64,000 bases of DNA from Lachnospiraceae bacterium (GTDB lineage Bacteria; Bacillota; Clostridia; Lachnospirales; Lachnospiraceae): contig JAAUZX010000014.1 of the NCBI GenBank assembly GCA_014804365.1, positions 1 to 64,000 on the forward strand. The letters run 5' to 3'. Within the stretch, counting starts at the first letter, position 1; every line of letters begins with the position of its first letter. The notes beneath the pieces are model-generated. The model was not told the DNA's origin. It ran no database searches and saw nothing but the letters and a program-made list of their open reading frames with translations. The position numbers and the translations under genes were made by a program. Of this stretch, positions 7,656 to 16,188 are shown in pieces.

Positions 7656-10587
7656 AATTGCCTCCGTTCTGACTTCCCGTAATCTTCTCCTTCAACTCCT
7701 CCAATACGCCGCCGGCGCCGAGGAAATCGAATTCATCCACGCTCTGTCTGATTTTGGCCGTTATTTCATTCAGATTGATCCCGTGATATGTGCAGGATTC
7801 CAGCTGTTTCAGAATATCCTCTATGCCATCGCTCTCGAAATTATCCAGCTGCTCCTGCAAAAGAGCTATCTGTCCGTTCAATGTCTGTCCGTCTGTCTCC
7901 TGTAACACCTGTCCCGTATCGGTATTCCCTGTATCTCCATTCTCTCCTGCCTCCTCTCCGGATGCATCCGATCCGGAATCAGGACAGCCATCGGGATAAA
8001 TAAAGGAATTCTCCGCAAGAGCCGCCAGAAGCTCTTCATGCTTCTTCATAAACTCTGCATGATGTTCTATAATATATTCGATCCGGTTTTCTTTGCCTGC
8101 CATCTCCATACTGAGGGCAAGCTCCGCCAGATCATTTGCTCCGATCCCTCTGGAATTACTCTTCAGGGCGTGTGCGGTAATGGAATAATTCTTCCAGTTC
8201 TGCTCCTCAAATAACTGCTGTAACTGCCGGCTTCTTCCCGCTCCCTGCGCATGATACATGGCGATGATCTCGCGCAGTCCTTCTCTGTCACCGCAGTAAG
8301 AAATGCCCTGCGAAATATTGATGCCCGCGCGGCTGAGTGCCTCTAATCCTTCCGATTCGGATGAAGCTCCTGCCGGTTTCTCTGATTGATCTGTGGCAGC
8401 GGGTTCTGCTGCCGTCCCGGGACTGTTCTGTTCCACAGCGTCCTCCTGCCCCGCTGAAGACTGTCTGCCGCCCCTGCTGCCGTTCTTACCGGAGACATCT
8501 GCGTCCTCCTGCATCTGCGGATCTATCTTCACCTGCTTCTGCTGCGGGATATACCGCTGCAGCATTCTCTCCAACACGCTCAGTTCAATGGGTTTGGCAA
8601 TAAAATCATCGAAGCCCTCTTCCATGAACATCTCTCTCGCCCCGCCGATGGCATTCGCCGTAAAAGCGATTATCGGAAGCGTCTGGAAATACGGCCCCGG
8701 CTTCTGGCGTATCCTGTGAAGCGTCTCCACACCATCCATCTCCGGCATCATGTGGTCTAAGAATACGCAGTCATAATCCATGCTATTCAATTTATCAAGC
8801 CCTTCCTGCCCGCCAAGCGCCATAACCACCTTGATCTGATAAGGAAGAAGAAGCCTTGCCATGACTTTCAGGTTCATGGCGTTGTCATCGATCACAAGAA
8901 CCTTCGCCGTAGGAGCCACAAATCGATAGCGGCTGTGCTGCTCATCGCTCTGCAGCACCTTCTCGCCATTTAGCACCGCTGCAATAGACAGTACGGTAAA
9001 AGGCTTGTAAATACGGAGCATATTGCTTCCGCTCTGCATCTCCTGATCATAGTCGAGGATCAATACGACCTTAAGCTCCTGCGCCATTTTCTCAAAAAAT
9101 GCCTTATCCTCATTGTACTCTTCCCAGCCGATAAAAATATGCGTGTAATTCTCATTCTCTATACGCCTCTTTAACTCCGAGAGATTCCTGCATACACGGA
9201 ACATAACACCGAACTGTTCCGCCATATGACGCATGCATTTCTCATAGCCTTCCCGCACCACGGAGTAATCATATTTATCCATATTGATATAGCTTGCAAC
9301 GAAAATACGGCTCTTGTTCCTGATGGAGACAATAGGCGTTTCATCCAGCACCTTCTGCGGAATAGTAAACTGGAATTCCGTACCGTTTCCGGGCTCACTT
9401 TCCACGGTGATAAATCCGCCCATATTGCGCACCAATGCCTGCGTGATGGCAAGACCGAGTCCGATACCGCCCTCTTCCCGGTTCCTTCCGGAATTGACCT
9501 GACTGAAGCTGGCAAAAATATTCTCCATATCCTCCTGCTTCATGCCGATCCCGGAATCTTTGATGCTGACTAACAGGTTAACGCCATACTCCTCTTTCCG
9601 GCTCTTGATCCGCAGGATCACGCCGCCTTCCTTCGTGAATTTAATGGCGTTTTCCATAAGATTCATGACAATGCGCCGGAACTTCTGTTCATCTCCCAGC
9701 AAGTTGCTTGGCAGATTCGCATCACAGTCCACGATCAGTTCCAGTTGCTTGCCGTTCTCAAGCGTCAGCGCCATATTAATGATATCCGTAACCGTGGAGG
9801 TAATATTATAACTCTCCTCCGCCAGCTCCATCTTCCCGCTCTCTAATTCCGAGAAATCCAGAATATTGCTGACCGTGGCAAGAAGATTACGTCCCGCAGT
9901 CTGAATATCTATGATATCGCGTCTCACATTCACGGGAATATCCTCATGCAGGATAGCCTCGCTCATGCCGCACACCGCATTGATGGGCGTCCGAATTTCA
10001 TGGGAGATGTTCACCATAAAATCATCCTTGCTCTTCTCCACGATCTTCAACTCGCGGATTTTTTCTACCAACTGCTCATTAGTCTCCTGTCTGGTGCGTA
10101 TCGTGATCCATGTGACGAACAGAATTGCATATGCCGAAAGAATATGTAAGAAGAGCCTGAGAACCTCATTGGCTGTCTCTACTTTGAATGTCCGCAGAAC
10201 AAACACGTGATAGGCTATGATCACCGTAGCGCAGAACAGATCAATATAAATGATATCCGTAATACTGAAGATACCGAGCAGGACGATCAGCGCAAGCATC
10301 GTGGACAACATCGAGGTAAAGCTCACTGACTGTGTTGCATAGATGGCAAAATTCACCCATGTCATGACCGCCAGAAATTTGGCGCGGTACTTATAGTCCC
10401 GGTATTTCCTGCTAAAAACGATCCATCCCGCCACAACAGTCGCTATAATGAGCTCCTTGAGCAGAATATGCCATGCTAACAGAAACGAGGAGACAAACAT
10501 CGAAAGCGAAAAAATCGTGAAAAAAATCAATACGATCTGTTCCAGCTTCCTGCTCATTTTCTCATTCCCAAACTGTCTCTCTTCCAC
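7648..10587 (-). CDS. Hybrid sensor histidine kinase with receiver and HPt domains
   Basis: A 979-residue membrane kinase. N-terminal helices (about 15-165) are followed by HisKA with His196 in ISHEIRTP and HATPase with GLGLAIT. Next comes a receiver-like stretch without a clear acceptor site (about 430-540), then a canonical receiver with Asp611 in FLDHMMPEMDG. A low-complexity acidic/Gln linker leads to an HPt domain with His806 in AHALKSNS. This is a complete intramolecular His-Asp-His relay able to pass phosphate to a separate regulator, possibly the HD-GYP regulator encoded just upstream. It starts with GTG preceded by AAGGTAGG; ATG at residue 11 is an alternative. Its last codons carry the ribosome-binding site of the next kinase. 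Confidence 0.93.
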   Translation of the reverse strand: MEERQFGNEKMSRKLEQIVLIFFTIFSLSMFVSSFLLAWHILLKELIIATVVAGWIVFSRKYRDYKYRAKFLAVMTWVNFAIYATQSVSFTSMLSTMLALIVLLGIFSITDIIYIDLFCATVIIAYHVFVLRTFKVETANEVLRLFLHILSAYAILFVTWITIRTRQETNEQLVEKIRELKIVEKSKDDFMVNISHEIRTPINAVCGMSEAILHEDIPVNVRRDIIDIQTAGRNLLATVSNILDFSELESGKMELAEESYNITSTVTDIINMALTLENGKQLELIVDCDANLPSNLLGDEQKFRRIVMNLMENAIKFTKEGGVILRIKSRKEEYGVNLLVSIKDSGIGMKQEDMENIFASFSQVNSGRNREEGGIGLGLAITQALVRNMGGFITVESEPGNGTEFQFTIPQKVLDETPIVSIRNKSRIFVASYINMDKYDYSVVREGYEKCMRHMAEQFGVMFRVCRNLSELKRRIENENYTHIFIGWEEYNEDKAFFEKMAQELKVVLILDYDQEMQSGSNMLRIYKPFTVLSIAAVLNGEKVLQSDEQHSRYRFVAPTAKVLVIDDNAMNLKVMARLLLPYQIKVVMALGGQEGLDKLNSMDYDCVFLDHMMPEMDGVETLHRIRQKPGPYFQTLPIIAFTANAIGGAREMFMEEGFDDFIAKPIELSVLERMLQRYIPQQKQVKIDPQMQEDADVSGKNGSRGGRQSSAGQEDAVEQNSPGTAAEPAATDQSEKPAGASSESEGLEALSRAGINISQGISYCGDREGLREIIAMYHAQGAGRSRQLQQLFEEQNWKNYSITAHALKSNSRGIGANDLAELALSMEMAGKENRIEYIIEHHAEFMKKHEELLAALAENSFIYPDGCPDSGSDASGEEAGENGDTGNTDTGQVLQETDGQTLNGQIALLQEQLDNFESDGIEDILKQLESCTYHGINLNEITAKIRQSVDEFDFLGAGGVLEELKEKITGSQNGGNYD

Positions 10588-10646
10588 AGTAACCTACCTT
10601 ACCTTTCATCCGCATTCCGTCGGTAATCCCTGTCAACCGCTCTTTA

Positions 10647-11714
10647 TCAACTGATACCCAGCACTTCTTTTAACATCGGAAGCATTTCCATGAACACATC
10701 GATGATCACCGGATCAAACTGTGTTCCCCTGCCCTCCTGCATGATCTGCATAATACGCTCTATGGGACGGACCGGCGGCTTATAACACCGCTCTTCATAC
10801 AACGCGTCGAAGACATCCGCCACAGCCATGATGCGCGCCGCCAGCGGTATCTCCTCCTCCTTAAGTCCGGTAGGGTAACCCGTACCGTCCCACCTTTCAT
10901 GATGGTACATGGCGATATCCTCCACGATCCCCACATAATGTTCGTCTTCCACATCACCGATGATCATCTTGATGATCGTACTGCTGTGCGTGGTGTGCTG
11001 TTTCATCGTATCAAACTCTTCCGGGGTAAGCCTTCCGGGTTTCTGCAAGATCGCATCGGGAATCTTGATCTTCCCCACGTCATGTAACGGCGCTGCTTTA
11101 CACAGATCCTCTATGTATTCTTCCGTTAATTCCTGGGCAAAAAGATTCCTTCTTCGCAGTTCGTTGGCGATCATCCGCACATACATCTGCGTGTTTTTAA
11201 CATGTTTTCCTGTGCTTCCGTCCCTGCTCTCAATCAGATTTGCCATGCCGACAATGACGGAATCCTGAATCTTACTGATACGTCTGGCATCTTCCGTGAT
11301 CTTTTCCGCCTGCTCTTTTACCATGTTCTCCAGATTATGACGATACTGATCCAGCTCGATCGTCTTATCCACCCGGCTAAAAAGTATATCCGGAACAAAA
11401 GGCTTGGTGACGAAGTCCATGGCGCCCATCTGAAAACACTTGATCTCCGTCTCCGCCAGATTATCCGCCGTCAGGAAAATGACCGGGATCGTCTTAGTCT
11501 CTTCTTTCGCCCTGATCTGTTCCATCACCTCATACCCGTCCATGTCCGGCATATTGATATCCAGAAGGATCAGCTCCGGACGATGATTCTCCAGATATTT
11601 CAAAGCGCCCCTGCCGGAATTAGAAGCGGCAATACGATACCTCGGCATAAGGATCTTCTGCGCCAGTGCCAGATTCGTCTTATCATCATCCACAACCAAA
11701 ATCGTATTTTTCAT
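10647..11714 (-). CDS. Response regulator with HD-GYP phosphodiesterase domain
   Basis: A 355-residue protein. The receiver domain (1-120) has acceptor Asp52 in LLDINMPDMDG and the conserved Lys in VTKPF. After a short coiled linker comes an HD-GYP domain with LHDVGKIKIPD, the HHERWDGTGYP block and VFDAL. HD-GYP domains hydrolyse cyclic di-GMP, and all metal-ligand motifs I can check are present, so the enzyme is probably active. Strong ribosome-binding site AAGGGAG. It sits between a classical two-component pair and the two hybrid kinases, making it the likely phosphate recipient of one of them. Confidence 0.93.
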   Translation of the reverse strand: MKNTILVVDDDKTNLALAQKILMPRYRIAASNSGRGALKYLENHRPELILLDINMPDMDGYEVMEQIRAKEETKTIPVIFLTADNLAETEIKCFQMGAMDFVTKPFVPDILFSRVDKTIELDQYRHNLENMVKEQAEKITEDARRISKIQDSVIVGMANLIESRDGSTGKHVKNTQMYVRMIANELRRRNLFAQELTEEYIEDLCKAAPLHDVGKIKIPDAILQKPGRLTPEEFDTMKQHTTHSSTIIKMIIGDVEDEHYVGIVEDIAMYHHERWDGTGYPTGLKEEEIPLAARIMAVADVFDALYEERCYKPPVRPIERIMQIMQEGRGTQFDPVIIDVFMEMLPMLKEVLGIS

Positions 11715-11766
11715 TGAATTCTCCCTTCGTTGACAATTGATTTCTCTATAATCAACTGTACTACTT

Positions 11767-12825
11767 CTAGTTTAACAGATATACGGAAAAAGTGCTGCCT
11801 TTTCCGATCTCTGACTTCACACTGATATACCCCTTCTGTCTGGTAATGATTCCCTGCGCCAGATAAAGGCCCAGACCGACTCCCTCCTGACCGGCAGTCT
11901 CTTCTCCCCGGTAGAACCGCTTGAATACATCGTTGTAGCGCTCTTCCGGTATGCCGATCCCTGTGTCAGTAATATCCACGCGGGTATAGAACTGCCACGG
12001 GCGGACGCTGATACGGATGCTTCCGCCATCCGGCGTATACTTGACTCCGTTGTCCAGAAGATTGCCCAGAGCCTCCGCCGTCCACTTGGGATCGTGTCTC
12101 ACCTGAACGGATTCCTCACATTCCACCGTAAATCTGATATTCTTGTTCTCCGCCTTTGTAAGAACACCGTTTAACGCCTGTGCGATCGTGTCATACAAGC
12201 TCGCCTCTTTAGCATGCAGCACAAACGTTCCCGTTTCCAATCGCGACATCTTAATAAGCGACTGCATGAGAAAATCCAGTTTACCGATCTGACCCGCCAT
12301 GGTCTCCAAAAATTCCGACCGTTTCTCCTCGCTCAGCCGATGTTCCCGCAGAATGCCTATAAACATTGAAAGATTGGCGATAGGCGTCTTGACCTGATGT
12401 GAGATGTCGCTCACCAGCTCCTGTATCGTCTGTTTGTCCTGCAGGCTGCGCCTCCATCCTTCATTCATCAGATCGTAATATTGCAGTAATTTACCCTGCA
12501 CCCTTGCCGTCAGGGTATCCTCATAAGGATAATAGTTCTCCGGCTCGCGTCCGGCCATAAGCTCATCCAGCGTCCGGCACAGCTCTTCTGCAAAACGGCA
12601 TACCTGCCGCCGCTGCCACAGACACCATATAAGCGCAGTCAGACACGTCCCTCCGCACAAAAACAATAATGTATACCGCACAGAGGCACGGGGAACCCAC
12701 ATCCACAAAACATACAGAAATCCTGCAAACAACGCCGTCCCCATGACAATCATCACCGTCGTGACCGCATGATTACCCACCGTACTGCCCTCTATATGCT
12801 TTCTCTGTGCCTGTTCCATTCTCAC
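11767..12825 (-). CDS. Two-component sensor histidine kinase
   Basis: A 352-residue kinase with two membrane helices close together (about 22-42 and 50-70) and almost no external loop, as in intramembrane-sensing kinases linked to ABC exporters. The HisKA acceptor is His143 in DISHQVKTPIA. HATPase N, G1 and G2 boxes (LLDNGVKYTPDG, DTGIGIP, GVGLGLYLA) are present. The GTG start overlaps the stop of the response regulator gene by 4 bp; an ATG two codons later is an alternative. Partner of the regulator at 12822-13520. Linkage to a MacB/FtsX-type exporter in the same operon suggests it senses an antimicrobial or envelope stress; the signal is inference. Confidence 0.93.
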   Translation of the reverse strand: MRMEQAQRKHIEGSTVGNHAVTTVMIVMGTALFAGFLYVLWMWVPRASVRYTLLFLCGGTCLTALIWCLWQRRQVCRFAEELCRTLDELMAGREPENYYPYEDTLTARVQGKLLQYYDLMNEGWRRSLQDKQTIQELVSDISHQVKTPIANLSMFIGILREHRLSEEKRSEFLETMAGQIGKLDFLMQSLIKMSRLETGTFVLHAKEASLYDTIAQALNGVLTKAENKNIRFTVECEESVQVRHDPKWTAEALGNLLDNGVKYTPDGGSIRISVRPWQFYTRVDITDTGIGIPEERYNDVFKRFYRGEETAGQEGVGLGLYLAQGIITRQKGYISVKSEIGKGSTFSVYLLN

Positions 12826-13520
12826 ATCCCCTGTTTCTTCTGCCAGACATATCCCATCCCGCGCACAGTCTTGATGTAGGCATGTTCCTCATCCTCAATC
12901 TTGGCGCGAAGCCTGTTCATGGTCACCGTCAGTGTATGGTCGTCTATGAAATTACCGTCACAGTCCCACAACCGCGTAAGTAAACTCTGTCTCGTGACGA
13001 CCTTCCCTGCATTGGCTGTCAGAATCTTTAATAATTTATATTCATTCGGTGTGATCGTCAGTTTCTCGCCCCCGCGGACTGCGGTAAGCGCTGTGAAATC
13101 CACCTGTAAGAAATCATCCCGATAACAATCCCCGACGGCTGCCGGTTCCGCCAAAGCGCTGCCCCGGCGGATCGCAACTTCAACCCGTCTCAAGAGTATT
13201 TTCATATTAAAAGGTTTCGTAATGTAATCTTCCGCGCCCAGATCAAATCCGTTTAATACGTCTTCCTCTAAATCATTGGCCGTAAGGAAGATCACGGGAA
13301 TCTGCGGATTACGGCTCTTAATCTCCCGACACAGTTCAAAACCGCTTCCGTCAGGCAGATTCACATCCAAAAGCATAAGCGCATATTCTTCCTGTTCCGC
13401 CAGATATCTGGCCTTGCGGCAGTTGTAGGCCGCCTGCGACACATAACCCGCCGCATCCAGTTCAAAGCACAGGCCCGTGCTGAGGGCAAGATCGTCTTCC
13501 ACGACTAAAATCCGTTCCAT
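12822..13520 (-). CDS. OmpR/PhoB-family response regulator
   Basis: A 232-residue regulator. The receiver has acceptor Asp52 in LLDVNLPDGSG and the conserved YITKPF segment. The C-terminal winged-helix DNA-binding domain (about 130-228) contains LTITPNEYKLLKIL and the recognition-helix region HTLTVTMNRLRAKI. Strong AAGGAG ribosome-binding site. First gene of the seven-gene operon and cognate partner of the overlapping kinase. As an OmpR-family protein it is a candidate for the phased 11-bp repeats at 389-429, but no such repeats are visible at its own promoter. Confidence 0.95.
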   Translation of the reverse strand: MERILVVEDDLALSTGLCFELDAAGYVSQAAYNCRKARYLAEQEEYALMLLDVNLPDGSGFELCREIKSRNPQIPVIFLTANDLEEDVLNGFDLGAEDYITKPFNMKILLRRVEVAIRRGSALAEPAAVGDCYRDDFLQVDFTALTAVRGGEKLTITPNEYKLLKILTANAGKVVTRQSLLTRLWDCDGNFIDDHTLTVTMNRLRAKIEDEEHAYIKTVRGMGYVWQKKQGM

Positions 13521-13639
13521 TTAAGTCTCCTTAGCAGTTTCTGCCTATTTATCCGGCATAAATCCATCACATTGACCTGTCTGATACCGTCTTCTCCCAT
13601 TGTCAGTTTCCCATTCTTACCGACATTATCTCATTAGAT

Positions 13640-13668
13640 ATAGTATCATATTTCCGCTCCGTCCTCAA
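13640..13668 (-). promoter_or_regulatory. Predicted promoter of the seven-gene signalling operon
   Basis: Reading toward the response regulator gene, TTGAGG is followed after 17 bp by TACTAT. This is the best sigma-A-like match in the 332-bp gap 13521-13852 and would give a leader of about 110 bases. The rest of the gap holds the sigma/anti-sigma terminator and a direct repeat of GCGATAGGTT (around 13684 and 13699) of unknown meaning. Confidence 0.4.
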
Positions 13669-13777
13669 CAAAAAATCGAGTTGCGATAGGTTCCGCCGCG
13701 ATAGGTTGCGGGATTTGCTTATAAGTTGCTGCGCATCTTGGCAAACTCGAAAAGAACGGCGCAATTTCCTATATCGT

Positions 13778-13813
13778 AAAGAGCAGGCGCCATCTTTTCG
13801 ACAGCGCCTGCCC
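13778..13813 (-). terminator. Intrinsic terminator after the anti-sigma gene
   Basis: GCAGGCGC (783-790 of 13,000) pairs perfectly with GCGCCTGC (804-811), followed in the minus direction by CTCTTTA. It separates the sigma/anti-sigma unit from the signalling operon downstream. Confidence 0.6.
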
Positions 13814-13852
13814 GTATGAGCAATATAAAGTTTTTTCCGTAATAAAAGCAGA

Positions 13853-15430
13853 CTACATCCCCGGCATGTAGTAGAAACAGGTCTTCTCCGGAACCGCAAG
13901 AAATCTTTTTCCCAGAGGGTGCTCCTCTACGCGGTAGTCACTGGCAGCCGCAACCACGATCCTGCCATCGTAAAGTGCGCAGTACCTTGTCCCTTCCCAA
14001 TCGCAGGGTGCCTCATAGACCGGCAGGACGTTCACGGCTTTGTCGTCTCCCAGATTATACGTAAAGATACCGTTATATCCCCAGAACACGAAATCCGACT
14101 CCGCGCCCGACGCTATGATGTCAATCATAATCGTATTCTCCGGCATGATATCATAATAGATTTCATCCAGTGTCCCTTCCTCCGCATTAAGAGAGGCAAT
14201 TCCCATTCTGCGCTCCGGCTTCTCGGGATCATAGTAATTCTCGATACACGTGTAAACTTTACCATCCTTGCCGACGCCCAGTCCACCGTTCAGATTCAGG
14301 GCATACTCATCGGGCGCAATACGCGAAATATAATTTCCCTCCCGGTCTAACACGAGGATCTCACATTCCTGCGCTTCCTTAGGCGACTTAAGTCCCGCCA
14401 CACTGAGATAGAGATAGCCGTCTGCACCGATTGTCATTCGTCTTGTGTAACCTGTTCTTTCCGGTGCCATATAAGGGGACATGTCGATCTCGCGAAGCAG
14501 TTCTCCGTCCTTATTCACTACCCATACCGCAAACTCTCTGCTCTCGAAATCATTCTCATCCGGCCACTGCCACAACGCCATATAGACGTCCCCGTTCACA
14601 TCCTGACACATCGCAAGGATTCTCGTCTCCACACCGAAATCATCGAAGAAAAGCTCGGAATCACTGCTGCCGATCTCCATCCGGTGTACGGTGTTATACC
14701 CTGCCAGGAACAGTTCATTTCTCCCTGCCGCTATCGTCAGATCCAGTTCCAGATCTCCCGTGTAAGGAATGGTCAGTTCCTGCGTCGGTTCATAGACTGC
14801 ATCGCCTTCAAGGATCGATATGTCGGTTGCCTCAATTTCTTCTTCCTCGATCTTGGGCATCTGTGCCTCTCCCGCCGCGATCATCTCATTCATTTTCTGC
14901 AGGCTGTAATCCCTCTTGTGTATGAAATCGATAATCTGCAGCAGTTCTTCGTCGCTCATCTCCTTATCTGGGAAGAAAAAGGTCGTTGTGTCACCTAACA
15001 GAGCAACCCCTTTGCCCTTATACTCCTCCGCCTTCTCTATCATGGTGAGCTCACCCTTTGGGAAACACGCCTCGTTCTCATAGGCTTCCCGCAGCTTACT
15101 CATCCGCTCTTTCTCGGTATCGGTATATGGCCTGTTATAATTGTCAACTCCGATCTTTGAAGCATATATCTGTGTGAAATACTCTTCCATCTTCTCCCTG
15201 TTCATGGCTTCCATCCGCTCTCTGAGCGCACCCACCGAAGCGACCGCTGTCGCGGAGATCAGCATGATCATCGCCGCTGCAAGGATTATGCTTTTCTTAA
15301 AGTTCATGCGAAACCGTTTCGCTTTGGGTTTACATAATATTTCTTCTATTCTGTCGGTCATGCTCTGCGGCATGACCATCTGCTCTTGTTCTGCCATATG
15401 AAAAATCGTCTCTTCCCATCTGTCTTGCAT
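13853..15430 (-). CDS. Anti-sigma factor-like membrane protein with large external sensor region
   Basis: About 525 residues from the ATG at 15430, chosen because AAAGGAG lies directly upstream; an in-frame ATG at 15469 lacks such a site. A short cytoplasmic N-terminus and one membrane helix (about 45-65, SIILAAAMIMLISATAVASV) are followed by roughly 460 external residues. The last 300 contain repeated units such as NGDVYMALWQ, DGYLYLSVAG and DGKVYTCIEN, suggesting a beta-propeller. The gene lies 77 bp after an ECF sigma factor, and the topology is that of a transmembrane anti-sigma factor. No zinc-binding anti-sigma motif is seen, so this role rests on context and topology. Confidence 0.75.
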   Translation of the reverse strand: MQDRWEETIFHMAEQEQMVMPQSMTDRIEEILCKPKAKRFRMNFKKSIILAAAMIMLISATAVASVGALRERMEAMNREKMEEYFTQIYASKIGVDNYNRPYTDTEKERMSKLREAYENEACFPKGELTMIEKAEEYKGKGVALLGDTTTFFFPDKEMSDEELLQIIDFIHKRDYSLQKMNEMIAAGEAQMPKIEEEEIEATDISILEGDAVYEPTQELTIPYTGDLELDLTIAAGRNELFLAGYNTVHRMEIGSSDSELFFDDFGVETRILAMCQDVNGDVYMALWQWPDENDFESREFAVWVVNKDGELLREIDMSPYMAPERTGYTRRMTIGADGYLYLSVAGLKSPKEAQECEILVLDREGNYISRIAPDEYALNLNGGLGVGKDGKVYTCIENYYDPEKPERRMGIASLNAEEGTLDEIYYDIMPENTIMIDIIASGAESDFVFWGYNGIFTYNLGDDKAVNVLPVYEAPCDWEGTRYCALYDGRIVVAAASDYRVEEHPLGKRFLAVPEKTCFYYMPGM

Positions 15431-15507
15431 AGTTCTCTCCTTTCTGCCCGCTGCAAGCAGTACATTCACGGAATATTTTTTTTCCTGTTTTGCAGCGTTT
15501 TTCCTGT

Positions 15508-15978
15508 CTATTCCTCCAACATCTCCTTCAGCGCCTTTTTTGCTCTGTACAATCTTGATTTTACGGTTCCCTCCGGCACATGAAGAATCCTGCCGATCTC
15601 CTTAATTGAAAACCGCTCGTAGAAATACAGCATGATCACTTCCCTGTGCGCCGTCTCGAGCTGCATAACCACATCCCATAATTCATGGTTCTCATCTCTG
15701 AATGACGGCATATATGCCTCCATGTCTTCCATCGGCGTGATCCGTCTTTTTTTTCCGTATATCCTTCTGGCTTCGTTCGCCACGATCTGCATGATCCACG
15801 ACTTAAATCGGTTCCGGTCTCGAAGTGTATGCCTCTTCTCGTAAGCCATAAGCACCGCTTCACTGACCGCATCCTCCGCATCCTGCCTGTTATGCAGCAT
15901 GGCAAGCGCCAGCCGGTACATGTTCGGCGCATATTCCCGTATATTCCGTTCAAATGTCTCTTGTTCCATGCCGGACAC
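15508..15978 (-). CDS. ECF-type RNA polymerase sigma factor
   Basis: A 156-residue sigma-70 family protein with only regions 2 and 4. Region 2 includes MLHNRQDAEDAVSEAVLMAY and FKSWIMQIVANEARR. Region 4 has the helix-turn-helix FSIKEIGRILHVPEGTVKSR. The start is GTG at 15978 with AAGGAGG just upstream; ATG three codons later is possible. It is co-transcribed with the membrane protein at 13853-15430, its presumed anti-sigma factor. The regulon is unknown. Confidence 0.93.
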   Translation of the reverse strand: MSGMEQETFERNIREYAPNMYRLALAMLHNRQDAEDAVSEAVLMAYEKRHTLRDRNRFKSWIMQIVANEARRIYGKKRRITPMEDMEAYMPSFRDENHELWDVVMQLETAHREVIMLYFYERFSIKEIGRILHVPEGTVKSRLYRAKKALKEMLEE

Positions 15979-16037
15979 AGCACCTCCTTATTTGATGTTC
16001 ATTCCCACAGAATGCCAAGCACATATTCATCCGCCTG

Positions 16038-16066
16038 ATACACCCTTAAAACGATCGTTCTGTCAA
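16038..16066 (-). promoter_or_regulatory. Predicted promoter of the sigma/anti-sigma operon
   Basis: Minus strand: TTGACA, 17 bp, then GTGTAT. The spacer starts with GAACGATCGTT, which contains the perfect palindrome AACGATCGTT, a possible binding site or part of an ECF-type autoregulated promoter. Confidence 0.4.
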
Positions 16067-16071
16067 TTAAG

Positions 16072-16103
16072 ATAAAAGAAGCAGGGAAAAGGTTCCCTGC
16101 TTC
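16072..16103 (-). terminator. Intrinsic terminator after the membrane HD-GYP gene
   Basis: GAAGCAGGGAA pairs with TTCCCTGCTTC around a 4-base loop and is followed in the minus direction by TTTTATC. An 11-bp perfect stem with a short U tract. Confidence 0.8.
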
Positions 16104-16188
16104 CGTAAATTATTTTCTAAATCGTAACTGTTCAGAACTCTGTTCTTCACAGTTACGAAGATGCACGCTGATACATCTCACCGTCCCA

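Noticed and set aside
13683-13709. Direct repeat of GCGATAGGTT
   Set aside because: Only two copies in a gap with no clear relation to a promoter; could be chance.
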